Shown here one piece after another: positions 56,131 to 64,000 of a stretch of 64,000 bases of DNA. Both the position numbers and the translations under genes were made by a program. The DNA is from Brachybacterium sp. SGAir0954 (GTDB lineage: Bacteria > Actinomycetota > Actinomycetes > Actinomycetales > Dermabacteraceae). How positions within the stretch are numbered: the stretch's first letter is position 1; each line of letters starts with the position of its first letter. The notes under the pieces are model-generated. The model worked only from the letters and a program-made list of their open reading frames with translations, ran no database searches and was not told the origin of the DNA. The stretch spans positions 2,604,001 through 2,668,000 of the forward strand of contig NZ_CP027295.1 of assembly GCF_005490785.1 (NCBI RefSeq), written 5' to 3'.

Positions 56131-56889
56131 TCAGTCCTCCGCGTCGAGCTGCGCGGCGACATCCTCGGGGATGTCGACGTTGGAGTAGACGTTCTGGACG
56201 TCGTCGCTGTCCTCGAGCGCGTCGATGAGGCGGAACACCTTCTGCGCTCCCTCGAGGTCCACGGGGGTGCGGAGGTTCGGCACGAACTGCGCCTCGGCAC
56301 TGTCGTAGTCGACGCCGGCCTCCTGGAGCGCCGTGCGCACCGCGACCACGTCGCTCGCCTCCGAGAGGATCTCGAAGGTCTCGCCCTCGTCGGTGATCTC
56401 CTCGGCGCCCGCGTCCAGGACGATCTCGAGCAGGGAGTCCTCCGTGTTGCCCTCCTTGGGCACCGTGACGACGCCCTTGCGGTTGAACATGTAGGACACC
56501 GAGCCGGAGTCCGCCATGTTGCCGCCGTTGCGGGTGAAGGCGAGACGCACCTCGGAGACCGCACGGTTCTTGTTGTCCGTGAGGCACTCGACGAGCAGGG
56601 CGACGCCGCCGGGGGCGTAGCCCTCGTACATGAGCGTCTGGTAGTCGACGCCGCCGCCGTCGAGCCCGCCGCCGCGCTTGACGGCGCGGTCGATGTTGTC
56701 GTTGGGGACGGAGGACTTCTTCGCCTTCTGGACGGCGTCGAAGAGCGTGGGGTTGCCGGCCAGGTCGGGACCGCCCACACGCGCGGCGACCTCGATGTTC
56801 TTGATCAGCTTGGCGAAAAGCTTGCCGCGCTTCGCATCGATGGCAGCCTTCTTGTGCTTCGTGGTCGCCCACTTGGAGTGCCCGGACAT
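56131..56889 (-). CDS. yebC: YebC/PmpR family protein
   Basis: The 252-residue protein opens with [20 protein letters not shown] and shows [33 protein letters not shown] and the acidic C-terminal domain typical of YebC/PmpR. Members were long called transcriptional regulators; work on some shows them acting on translation, easing ribosome stalling at proline runs. Which applies here is not visible. The place upstream of ruvC is conserved. The N-terminal sequence fixes the ATG. Confidence 0.95.
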   Translation of the reverse strand: MSGHSKWATTKHKKAAIDAKRGKLFAKLIKNIEVAARVGGPDLAGNPTLFDAVQKAKKSSVPNDNIDRAVKRGGGLDGGGVDYQTLMYEGYAPGGVALLVECLTDNKNRAVSEVRLAFTRNGGNMADSGSVSYMFNRKGVVTVPKEGNTEDSLLEIVLDAGAEEITDEGETFEILSEASDVVAVRTALQEAGVDYDSAEAQFVPNLRTPVDLEGAQKVFRLIDALEDSDDVQNVYSNVDIPEDVAAQLDAED

Positions 56890-56976
56890 CGGTCCCCTCT
56901 CGAAGGAATCAGCGAGTTCCCGCGCACGGTGAGCCGAGCGCGTGCGGACCCGCGGGAGGTGCGGACCGCCGCACCA

Positions 56977-58317
56977 TCATACGGGCACGGGGGCGGAGGT
57001 CCCCGCGCCGCGCACCACCGGCCGCTCGAGGGCGGAGACCTGGCGGCGGTCCACGGTGATCCGCTCGAGCAGCTCGCGCTCGCGCCGGCGTGTGCGCTCG
57101 GTGGGACGGCCCTGGAGCACGCCGTGGCGCTCCATGCCCAGCTCGACGGAGGCGAGGATGAGATCGTGCATCGCCATCCGGGCGACGGCGCCGTGGCGCG
57201 CGGCCCAGCGCTCGGCGCGGGCGCGGCCCCTCATGGAGATGAGCACCTCGACCTCCGCCGGCGAGAACCAGCCGGCGCGGCCGTACTCGGAGAGCTGGCG
57301 GCGCAGGATCCGCTTCTCCCGCAGCCGCAGGAAGAGCACGATCGCGACGAGCAGCAGGAAGATCGGGACCTGCACGGTCAGGTAGTAGCGCAGGAAGCCG
57401 GCGAGCGGGTGCTCGGGATCCGGCTCGAGGAAGAAGCTCGAGCCGTTCCAGAGCGCGTGCAGGGACATGCCCAGCGAGAGGCCGCCCAGGCCGAGCCCGA
57501 AGTACAGCATGAGCGAGCGGCGCTCGGCCGCGATGCCGAGGCCCAGCCCGCACAGGGCCGTGAAGGAGGCATGGGCGAAGGGGGAGAGCAGCCCGCGCAG
57601 GAGGAAGGTCTGCCAGAAGACGTCGACGGTGCCGGCGGCCTGCGCCTCGTGGAAGGAGCGGCCGAAGTAGAGGATGTTCTCGGTGAACGCGAAGCCCGCG
57701 GCGATGAGCACGGCGTAGACGACGCCGTCGATCGGCCCGCCCAGGAAGCGCCGACCCCAGATCAGCAGCGCCGCGAGGCCCAGGGCCTTCATCGACTCCT
57801 CGACGAGCGGCGCCTGCACGGCGGCGCCGAGGAAGCTCTCGGTCACGGATCCCGGCTCCGCCTCCGGCAGGGCCAGCTCCGTGAAGACGCCGCCGATGAC
57901 GAAGGTCAGCGCCACCGAGCCGGCAGCGCCCCAGACGAAGGCGTACACGAGCGTGATCCGCGGCTGGGGCGTGTACCGGTCCACCCACCACACGGCGGTG
58001 AGCACGATCGAGACCGGCACGAGCGCCGAGGTGAACGCGACCAGGGAGGTCCCGAGCCCGAGCGGGCGGATGACGAAGAACCAGACGGCCGCACCGGTGG
58101 CGGCGAGCCCCAGCAGGGAGAGGATCCAGTAGAGGCGCTGCACCCAAGCACGGCGCGGTCGACGCTCCTGGCCCCGGGGCTCGCTGAGGCGGCCCGGCCC
58201 CTGGGGGTCGACCCGCTGGACGTCGTATCCGTACCCGTCCGACGGCCCCACCGTCGCGGTGCCGGGACCGGCGGGGCCCGGCTGCGGTGCGCGCGGCGGC
58301 GCCGGCATCGTGCTCAT
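56977..58317 (-). CDS. PrsW-family intramembrane metalloprotease
   Basis: The 446-residue membrane protein has about eight helices. It carries the PrsW catalytic blocks: EESMK (EExxK) near residue 172, FAFTENILY, FAHASFTALCG and SLHALWN, which supply the metal-binding Glu and His residues. Long proline/glycine-rich N-terminal (about 55 residues) and basic C-terminal cytoplasmic parts flank the core. PrsW in Bacillus cleaves the anti-sigma factor RsiW; no anti-sigma gene is close by. It sits where M. tuberculosis and relatives have lipid mannosylation genes, between yebC and thrS. The target is unknown. Confidence 0.88.
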   Translation of the reverse strand: MSTMPAPPRAPQPGPAGPGTATVGPSDGYGYDVQRVDPQGPGRLSEPRGQERRPRRAWVQRLYWILSLLGLAATGAAVWFFVIRPLGLGTSLVAFTSALVPVSIVLTAVWWVDRYTPQPRITLVYAFVWGAAGSVALTFVIGGVFTELALPEAEPGSVTESFLGAAVQAPLVEESMKALGLAALLIWGRRFLGGPIDGVVYAVLIAAGFAFTENILYFGRSFHEAQAAGTVDVFWQTFLLRGLLSPFAHASFTALCGLGLGIAAERRSLMLYFGLGLGGLSLGMSLHALWNGSSFFLEPDPEHPLAGFLRYYLTVQVPIFLLLVAIVLFLRLREKRILRRQLSEYGRAGWFSPAEVEVLISMRGRARAERWAARHGAVARMAMHDLILASVELGMERHGVLQGRPTERTRRRERELLERITVDRRQVSALERPVVRGAGTSAPVPV

Positions 58318-58426
58318 CGCTCCGGTCTCCTCCCGCGGCGGTGGTGCGGCGCGCCTCCCCCGGCGCGCCCGTCGACCTGTCGCATCGTAGCCCAGCGCCC
58401 CGTCCCGCCCGCGGACCGCCCGGCCC

Positions 58427-58987
58427 TCAGGCGGGCCAGGCCTCGGCGTACATCGCGCGGGTGTCCGCGAGCAGGATCGGCAGCGCCTTGGTGCGGCCGA
58501 CGATGGGCAGGAAGTTCGCGTCCCCCATCCAGCGCGGGACGACGTGCTGGTGCAGGTGCGCGGCGATGCCCGCCCCGGCGACCTCCCCCTGGTTCATGCC
58601 GAGGTTGAATCCGGCGGGCGAGGACACCTCGCGGACCACGCGCATCGCGGTCCGCGTGAGGGCGGCGACCTCCGCGACCTCCGCCTCGGTGAGATCCGTG
58701 TAGTCCGCGACATGGCGGTACGGGCACACGAGGAGGTGACCGGTGTTGTACGGGTACAGGTTGAGGATCACGTACGCCACCTCGCCGCGATGGACGACGA
58801 GCGCGTCCTCGTCACCGCGGCCCGGCGCGGAGCAGAACGGGCACTGCTCGGCGTCGTCCGGGTCCTCGGGCTTGTCCTTCCCGCCGATGTACGTCATCCG
58901 GTGCGGGGTCCACAGGCGCTGCGTGGTGTCGGGGACGCCCGCGAAGCCGCGGGCGTCCTCGACGGTGGGCTCGGGGGCCTCGCTCAC
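58427..58987 (-). CDS. HIT-family nucleotide hydrolase
   Basis: The 186-residue protein has the histidine triad [10 protein letters not shown] near residue 143, [18 protein letters not shown] and a CPFC pair in its N-terminal extension that may hold zinc. It matches the actinobacterial HIT protein encoded beside thrS (M. tuberculosis Rv2613c), which has been characterised as an AP4A phosphorylase. An adenylated-nucleotide phosphorylase or hydrolase role fits: AP4A is made as a side product by aminoacyl-tRNA synthetases. The GTG overlaps the thrS stop (GTGA), so the two are coupled. Confidence 0.9.
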   Translation of the reverse strand: MSEAPEPTVEDARGFAGVPDTTQRLWTPHRMTYIGGKDKPEDPDDAEQCPFCSAPGRGDEDALVVHRGEVAYVILNLYPYNTGHLLVCPYRHVADYTDLTEAEVAEVAALTRTAMRVVREVSSPAGFNLGMNQGEVAGAGIAAHLHQHVVPRWMGDANFLPIVGRTKALPILLADTRAMYAEAWPA

Positions 58988-60984
58988 ACCTGCGCCTTGT
59001 CCCGGATCGCGGCGACGATCCGCTCGACGGCCTCGTCGACGGGGATGCCGTTGTCCTGGCTGCCGTCGCGCAGGCGGAAGGAGACCGCGCCCTTCTCCTG
59101 GTCCTCGCCGCCGGCGATGAGCAGGTAGGGCACCTTCTCCTTGGTGTGCGTGCGGATCTTCTTCTGCATGCGGTCGTCGGAGTCGTCGACGACGACGCGC
59201 ACGCCGCGCTCCCGGAGCTTCGTCGCGATCTCCTCGAGGTAGGGCGCGTACTCGGCGGCGACGGGGACGCCGACCACCTGCACCGGGGACAGCCACACGG
59301 GGAACGCGCCGGCGTAGTGCTCCAGGAGCACACCGAAGAAGCGCTCGATCGACCCGAACAGCGCACGATGGATCATCACGGGCCGCTGGCGGGAGCCGTC
59401 GGTCGCCGTGTACTCGAGCTCGAACAGCTCGGGCTCGAAGAAGTCGAGCTGGATCGTGGAGAGCTGCCAGGTGCGACCGATCGCGTCCTTCACCTGGACG
59501 GAGATCTTGGGGCCGTAGAAGGCGGCGCCGCCCGGATCGGGGACCAGCTCCAGCCCGGAGGCCGTGGCGACCTCCTCGAGGGTGCGGGTCGCCTCCTCCC
59601 AGGTGGCGTCGTCGCCCACGGACTTCTCGGGGTCGCGGGTGGAGAGCTCGAGGTAGAAGTCGTCGAGCCCGTAGTCGCGCAGGAGATCGAGGACGAAGCC
59701 GAGCAGGCTCGTCAGCTCCTCCTTCATCTGCTCGCGGGTGGTGTAGATGTGCGCGTCGTCCTGGGTGAAGCCGCGCGCGCGGGTCAGTCCGTGCACCACG
59801 CCGGACTTCTCGTAGCGGTAGACGCTGCCGAACTCGAACAGCCGCAGCGGGAGCTCGCGGTAGGAACGGCCCCGGGAGCGGTAGACGAGGTTGTGCATCG
59901 GGCAGTTCATAGGCTTGAGGTAGTAGTCCTGGCCCTGCTTGGTGACGTTGCCGTCGGCGTCCACCTCCTCGTCCACGTGCATCGGGGGGTACATGCCCTC
60001 GGCGTACCACTCGAGGTGGCGGGAGGTCTCGAAGAGGTTCTTCTTCGTGATGTGCGGGGTCGAGACGAAGGAGTAGCCGGCCTCGACGTGACGACGGCGC
60101 GAGTAGTCCTCCATCTCCATCTTGATCATGGCGCCCTTGGGGTGGAACACCGGCAGGCCCGAGCCGATCTCGTCCGGGAAGGAGAAGAGGTCCAGCTCGC
60201 TGCCCAGGCGGCGGTGGTCGCGGCGCTCGGCCTCGGCGATGCGCTGCTGGTGCGCCTTGAGCTCGTCCTTGGTGGGCCAGGCGGTGCCGTAGACGCGCTG
60301 CAGCATCGGGTTCTTCTCGCTGCCGCGCCAGTAGGCGGCGGCCGAGCGGGTGAGCGCGAAACCGTTGCCGATCAGCTTGGTGGTGGGCAGGTGGGGGCCG
60401 CGGCAGAGGTCGGTCCAGACGACCTCGTCGCGGCGGTTGACGTTGTCGTACATGGTCAGGCCGCCCGCGCCGACCTCGACGCTCGCGCCCTCGCCGGCGT
60501 CGTCGGCGGTGGACTTCAGGCCGATCAGCTCGAGCTTGTAGGGCTCGGCGGCCTCCTCAGCGCGGGCGGCGTCGTCGCTGATCTCGCGGCGGACGAAGCG
60601 CTGGCCCTCCTTGACGATGCGACCCATCTCCTTCTCGAGCGCCTTGAGCGACTCGGGGGTGAAGGGCTCGGCGACGTCGAAGTCGTAGTAGAAACCGTCG
60701 GTGATGGGCGGTCCGATGCCGAGCTTCGCCTCGGGGTTGACCTTCTGCACGGCCTGCGCGAGCACGTGGGCGGTGCTGTGGCGCAGGATCGAGAGGCCGT
60801 CGGGGCTGGAGATGTCGACACCCTCGACGACCTGGCCCTCGACGGGCGCCGTGGCGAGGTCACGCAGCTCGCCGTCGATGCGCAGCGCGACGATCGAGGC
60901 GGTGCCCTCGAAGAGCGTCGTGCCCGTGGTCCCCTCCTCGATTCGCTGGGGTGAACCGTCGAGGGTGATGGCGATCTGGGCCAC
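58984..60984 (-). CDS. thrS: Threonyl-tRNA synthetase
   Basis: The 666-residue class II enzyme has an N-terminal TGS domain ([18 protein letters not shown]), the editing domain with [15 protein letters not shown] and the ATDDAGE-like [10 protein letters not shown], then the catalytic core: motif 1 region, [20 protein letters not shown] with the zinc Cys, motif 2 [23 protein letters not shown] and motif 3 [16 protein letters not shown], and a C-terminal anticodon-binding domain. The GTG follows AAGGAG. A possible -10 TACCAT on the minus strand is at 61040-61045. The leader is too short for a T-box. Confidence 0.97.
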   Translation of the reverse strand: MAQIAITLDGSPQRIEEGTTGTTLFEGTASIVALRIDGELRDLATAPVEGQVVEGVDISSPDGLSILRHSTAHVLAQAVQKVNPEAKLGIGPPITDGFYYDFDVAEPFTPESLKALEKEMGRIVKEGQRFVRREISDDAARAEEAAEPYKLELIGLKSTADDAGEGASVEVGAGGLTMYDNVNRRDEVVWTDLCRGPHLPTTKLIGNGFALTRSAAAYWRGSEKNPMLQRVYGTAWPTKDELKAHQQRIAEAERRDHRRLGSELDLFSFPDEIGSGLPVFHPKGAMIKMEMEDYSRRRHVEAGYSFVSTPHITKKNLFETSRHLEWYAEGMYPPMHVDEEVDADGNVTKQGQDYYLKPMNCPMHNLVYRSRGRSYRELPLRLFEFGSVYRYEKSGVVHGLTRARGFTQDDAHIYTTREQMKEELTSLLGFVLDLLRDYGLDDFYLELSTRDPEKSVGDDATWEEATRTLEEVATASGLELVPDPGGAAFYGPKISVQVKDAIGRTWQLSTIQLDFFEPELFELEYTATDGSRQRPVMIHRALFGSIERFFGVLLEHYAGAFPVWLSPVQVVGVPVAAEYAPYLEEIATKLRERGVRVVVDDSDDRMQKKIRTHTKEKVPYLLIAGGEDQEKGAVSFRLRDGSQDNGIPVDEAVERIVAAIRDKAQV

Positions 60985-61306
60985 GGGATGCTCCTTGGTG
61001 TGCGGGTCGAGCCGGCCGACGATGCCGGCTCCGCGGCCGATGGTATCGGGGAACCGTCTCCGACCACGACCCCGATCCGGGCCGACGGGGCCCTCACCAC
61101 GCCCGGGACGATGAGACCGGCATCACTCCCCCGGGGTGAATCGGTGCACGTCAGACATGCCCCGGACCGGACCGACCTCGCTTTTCGCCGCTTCTGACCG
61201 TTTCGGCCGCCGCTATGGTGTCCGGGAACGACATCCCCGACCCCAGGAAGGAGTCGTCCCTCCTCCGGCCGATCCCCGATCGCGGCCGCCCGAGGCGACG
61301 TTCCCC
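60985..61306. other. 322-bp divergent gap, thrS and BCCT transporter
   Basis: The gap holds a weak thrS -10 (TACCAT, minus, 61040-61045) and a plus-strand TATGGT at 61214-61219 with TTCTGA 16 bases upstream, which could drive the transporter with a leader of about 80 bases. The stretch 61120-61136 is a short imperfect palindrome around ccccggggtga. No T-box, known riboswitch or ORF of good quality was seen. Confidence 0.4.
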
Positions 61307-63196
61307 ATGAGTCAGAACACACAGACGACCAAGGAGCTCCTCGACGATCTCCGCGACGCGAAGCCACGGCGCAGACGGAAGCACACCCAGGGCACCGACC
61401 GCATCGTGTTCGGCGTCGCCGCCGTCCTCGCGATCGCCTTCGTGATCTGGGGGCTCGTCTCCCCCGCCGGCCTCGGCGCGGTCGCGGACAGCGCCCTCGC
61501 GGGCGTCATCGGCAACTTCGGCTGGCTGTACGTCATCGCCGCCTCCGTCTTCACGATCTTCGTGCTCGTCGTCGCGTTCTCGCGCTTCGGCCGCATCCCG
61601 CTGGGCCGTGACGGCGAGGAGCCGCAGTTCAAGACCGCCTCGTGGATCTCCATGATGTTCGCGACCGGCATGGGCATCGGCCTCATCTTCTACGGCGTGG
61701 GCGAGCCGCTGTTCTTCTACATGTCCCCGCCGCCGGGCACGGTCGAGGCGCAGACCCCCGAGGCGATGACCACCGCCATGGGCACGACGCTCTTCCACTG
61801 GACCCTGTACCCGTGGGCCATGTACGCGATCGTGGGCCTCGGCATGGCCTACGGCACCTACCGCCTGGGCCGCGCCCAGCTGTTCTCCGCGATGTTCGCC
61901 TCGATCTTCGGCGAGCGGGTCTCCGAGGGCGTGGGCGGCCGCATCATCAACATCCTCGCCATCCTCGCGACGCTGTTCGGCTCCGCCTGCTCGCTGGGTC
62001 TCGGCGCCCTGCAGATCGGCGGCGGCATCACCTCCACGGGCCTCATGGAGAAGGTGACCTCCCCGGTCCTCGTCCTCATCATCGCGGTCCTCACCGCGTG
62101 CTTCGTGGCCTCCGCGGTCTCCGGCATCGAGAAGGGCATCCAGCTCCTCTCCAACACCAACATGGTGCTCGCCGTGGTCCTCGCGGTCATCGTCTTCGTG
62201 GGCGGCCCGACGCTCTTCATCCTCAACGTGATCCCGAACGCCGTGGGCGGCTTCATCGACCAGCTCCCGCAGATGGCCTCGCGCACCGCTGCCGCCGGTG
62301 ACGAGTCGCTCGCCGAGTGGATGAGCAGCTGGACCGTCTTCTACTGGGCCTGGTGGGTCTCCTGGTGCCCCTTCGTGGGCCTGTTCATCGGCCGCATCTC
62401 CCGCGGCCGCACGATCCGTCAGTTCGTCACCGGCGTGCTGCTGGTCCCCTCGGTCGTCTCCCTGCTGTGGTTCTCGATCTTCGGCGGCGGTGCGATCGGC
62501 ATCCAGGAGCGCGCCGAGCGCGCCCAGGACGAGGGCTCGATGCTCTCGAAGGTCGTGGACGGCGTGCCGGACATCAACTTCGACACGATCCTGTTCTCGA
62601 CGCTCGACGCCCTGCCCGTCCCCGGCTTCGTGACCATCATCCTCATGGTCCTGGCCGTGGTGCTCGTGGCGATCTTCTTCATCACCGGCGCGGACTCCGC
62701 CTCCATCGTCATGGGCGGCCTCTCCGAGCACGGCGCGGAGGAGCCCACCCGCAAGGCGGTCGTCTTCTGGGGCGTCGCGACCGGCGCCGTCGCGGCGATC
62801 ATGCTGCTGGCCGGCGGTGACGAGCCCGCGGAGGCCCTCAACGGCCTGAAGAACATCACGATCGTGTCCTCGCTGCCGTTCGTCCTGGTCATGCTGCTGC
62901 TGTGCGTGGCGATCTGGAAGGATCTCTCGAAGGACCCGCTCATGATCCGCAACCGCCTCGCGCGGCACGTGCTCGAGGACGCGATCGAGTCCGCGATCGA
63001 CGAGCACGACGGCGAGCCCTTCGCCCTGCACACGGTCGAGGCCGTGGTCGAGGTGACGCCGGAGGACGCGAAGCGTCTGTCCGACGGCCGCCCGGCGACG
63101 TCGGCCGGCACCTCCTCGGAGGCGGCGTCGTCCGCCACCGCGGAGTCGACCGTCGAGGCGGGCGCGTCCCCCGAGGACGGCCCCGCGCGGGCCTGA
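61307..63196 (+). CDS. BCCT-family betaine/carnitine/choline transporter
   Basis: The 629-residue membrane protein has 12 helices and the BCCT marks: FATGMGIGLIFYGVGEPLFF, the glycine-rich stretch of helix 3 and the signature WTVFYWAWWVSWCPFVGLFIGRI-type region with its Trp box, and FFITGADSASIVMGGLSE. It should import glycine betaine or a similar trimethylammonium solute with sodium or protons, giving osmoprotection. A basic N-terminus and an 80-100 residue acidic, Ser/Ala-rich C-terminal tail are cytoplasmic, where BetP senses osmotic state. The ATG lacks a strong ribosome binding site. A terminator follows. Confidence 0.93.
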   Translation: MSQNTQTTKELLDDLRDAKPRRRRKHTQGTDRIVFGVAAVLAIAFVIWGLVSPAGLGAVADSALAGVIGNFGWLYVIAASVFTIFVLVVAFSRFGRIPLGRDGEEPQFKTASWISMMFATGMGIGLIFYGVGEPLFFYMSPPPGTVEAQTPEAMTTAMGTTLFHWTLYPWAMYAIVGLGMAYGTYRLGRAQLFSAMFASIFGERVSEGVGGRIINILAILATLFGSACSLGLGALQIGGGITSTGLMEKVTSPVLVLIIAVLTACFVASAVSGIEKGIQLLSNTNMVLAVVLAVIVFVGGPTLFILNVIPNAVGGFIDQLPQMASRTAAAGDESLAEWMSSWTVFYWAWWVSWCPFVGLFIGRISRGRTIRQFVTGVLLVPSVVSLLWFSIFGGGAIGIQERAERAQDEGSMLSKVVDGVPDINFDTILFSTLDALPVPGFVTIILMVLAVVLVAIFFITGADSASIVMGGLSEHGAEEPTRKAVVFWGVATGAVAAIMLLAGGDEPAEALNGLKNITIVSSLPFVLVMLLLCVAIWKDLSKDPLMIRNRLARHVLEDAIESAIDEHDGEPFALHTVEAVVEVTPEDAKRLSDGRPATSAGTSSEAASSATAESTVEAGASPEDGPARA

Positions 63197-63212
63197 CCGC
63201 CCCGCTGCGTCG

Positions 63213-63245
63213 CGAGCCCCGGACCTCCTCGAGGTCCGGGGCTCG
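63213..63245 (+). terminator. Terminator after the BCCT gene
   Basis: A perfect 15-bp stem (cgagccccggacctc) with a three-base loop lies 17 bases after the stop and 22 bases before the next -10 element. Confidence 0.75.
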
Positions 63246-63266
63246 TCCCGTCCCGGGGACCCGTCC

Positions 63267-63272
63267 TAGGGT
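63267..63272 (+). promoter_or_regulatory. -10 element for leaderless binding-protein mRNA
   Basis: TAGGGT, six-base spacer (caggtc), then the ATG at 63279. No ribosome binding site is present. Confidence 0.5.
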
Positions 63273-63278
63273 CAGGTC

Positions 63279-63986
63279 ATGGGCGACGCACGGAGATCGG
63301 ACGACGCACCGCTGCGCGCGGTCATCAACCTCGGCAACGCGGTGCTCGCGCACGGCGACCCGGAGGACCCGCGGGGCGTGAGCGTCGACCTCGCGCGGGA
63401 GCTCGCTCGGCGCGCCGGCCGCGCGGTGGAGCTGCGGGCGGTGACCGCCGCCCGTGACGCCGTGGAGGCCCTCGAGGCGGGCGCGGCGGATCTCGGCTTC
63501 CTCGCCCACGACCCCGAGCGCTCCCGGACGCTCGCCTTCACGGATCCCTACGTGATGATCGAGGGATGCTTCGCCGTCCCGGAGGCCGCACCGCCCACGG
63601 TCGCCGACGAGGTCGACCGCCCCGGGCTCCGCATCGGCACCAAGCGGGGCTCCGCGCTGCACCTGCATCTCGCGCGCATGGTCGGCAGCGCCGAGCTGGT
63701 CCCCCTGCCCGAGCACCCGCTGCCGGGCGAGGACCCGGCGCTCGACGTGATCACGGGGATCCGGGACCCGCTCACGGCCGCGCTCCGGGCGTCCCCGGGC
63801 TGGCGCCTGCTCGAGCCCGCGTTCCTGCGGATCCCGCAGTGCGTGGCCGTCCCTGCAGCGACGCCCGCGGTGGACCTGGACGCGCTGGCGGGCGCGGTGC
63901 GCGAGCTGCTCGCCGCGGGCTTCGTGGCGCGGTCCCTCAGCGCCGACGGCCGACCGCCGGAGCTAGCGGCCCCTCCCGCCCGCTGA
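63279..63986 (+). CDS. Solute-binding-type (PBP2) protein without signal peptide
   Basis: The 235-residue protein resembles family 3 periplasmic-binding folds: RAVINLGNAVLAHGD, GVSVDLARELARRAGRAVEL, the DLGFLAHDPERSRTLAFTDPYV stretch and GLRIGTKRGSALHLHLAR. Such domains normally begin with a secretion or lipoprotein signal, but this one starts MGDARRSDDAPLRAVINLG with none. It may be a cytoplasmic sensor or enzyme-like relative. No transporter permease gene follows before the window ends 14 bases later. Upstream is a separate BCCT transcript. Ligand unknown. Confidence 0.78.
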   Translation: MGDARRSDDAPLRAVINLGNAVLAHGDPEDPRGVSVDLARELARRAGRAVELRAVTAARDAVEALEAGAADLGFLAHDPERSRTLAFTDPYVMIEGCFAVPEAAPPTVADEVDRPGLRIGTKRGSALHLHLARMVGSAELVPLPEHPLPGEDPALDVITGIRDPLTAALRASPGWRLLEPAFLRIPQCVAVPAATPAVDLDALAGAVRELLAAGFVARSLSADGRPPELAAPPAR

Positions 63987-64000
63987 GCCGGGACACGGAC

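Noticed and set aside
60985-61306. T-box or other tRNA-sensing leader upstream of thrS
   Set aside because: The likely thrS leader is only about 50 bases, and no T-box sequence or specifier-loop structure was seen. The aspS and hisS upstream regions likewise show none.

Overview
The window is about 64 kb of very GC-rich chromosomal DNA, tightly packed with genes of strong G/C third-position bias. It is the conserved core of a Gram-positive actinobacterium. The evidence is a lipoprotein CtaC, a four-subunit aa3 oxidase with an actinobacterial CtaF, a diheme QcrC, a ParE-DUF7455-SigA neighbourhood, and class II DAHP synthase beside a PASTA kinase. Gene content and the lack of mycolate or phosphatidylinositol-mannoside genes suggest Micrococcales, perhaps a Brachybacterium-like member of Dermabacteraceae; the genus is an inference. 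No rRNA, tRNA, CRISPR, insertion sequence, phage or biosynthetic cluster was found.

Layout. 1-2.8 kb: the 3' part of a membrane protein, a hexose-6-phosphate mutarotase and two small unrecognised ORFs. 2.9-8.6 kb: metallophosphoesterase, hisF and parE overlapping on the minus strand, then a small zinc-ribbon protein and the principal sigma factor. 8.9-11.8 kb: universal stress protein, metX and a DUF4192 protein. 11.9-35.6 kb: a block in nearly the order of Mycobacterium tuberculosis Rv2173-Rv2204c: polyprenyl synthase, Rv2175c-type DNA-binding protein, PknL-type kinase, DAHP synthase, acyltransferase, glucokinase, acyl-CoA ligase, DEDD/UvrC-like nuclease, trpD, ctaE-qcrCAB, ctaF-ctaD-ctaC and a HesB/IscA-type Fe-S protein. 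35.7-42.7 kb: dipeptidase, DUF3043 protein, aspS, a DEAD-box helicase and thioredoxin. 42.8-61.0 kb: a second conserved block resembling Rv2580c-Rv2614c: hisS, a DUF349 protein, rsh, apt, secF-secD-yajC, ruvB-ruvA-ruvC, yebC, PrsW, HIT protein and thrS. 61.3-64.0 kb: a BCCT transporter and a solute-binding-type protein without a signal peptide.

How the genes work together. ctaE, qcrC, qcrA, qcrB, ctaF, ctaD and ctaC would build the bc1-aa3 respiratory supercomplex typical of actinobacteria. secD, secF and yajC support protein export; ruvA, ruvB and ruvC resolve Holliday junctions; rsh and apt link (p)ppGpp and purine salvage; three aminoacyl-tRNA synthetases serve translation. Many adjacent pairs overlap by the four bases ATGA or GTGA, implying translational coupling.

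Two sequence-level themes recur. First, many start codons lie only six or seven bases after a TANNNT-like -10 hexamer with no ribosome binding site, the arrangement of leaderless mRNAs. Second, gene ends are marked by perfect or near-perfect 12-18 bp GC stems with small loops and little or no T tract, often shared by convergent genes. I found no convincing novel multi-gene system. The best leads are an orphan AbiEi-like protein, the signal-less binding protein, the two small ORFs and the kinase/DNA-binding-protein pair.
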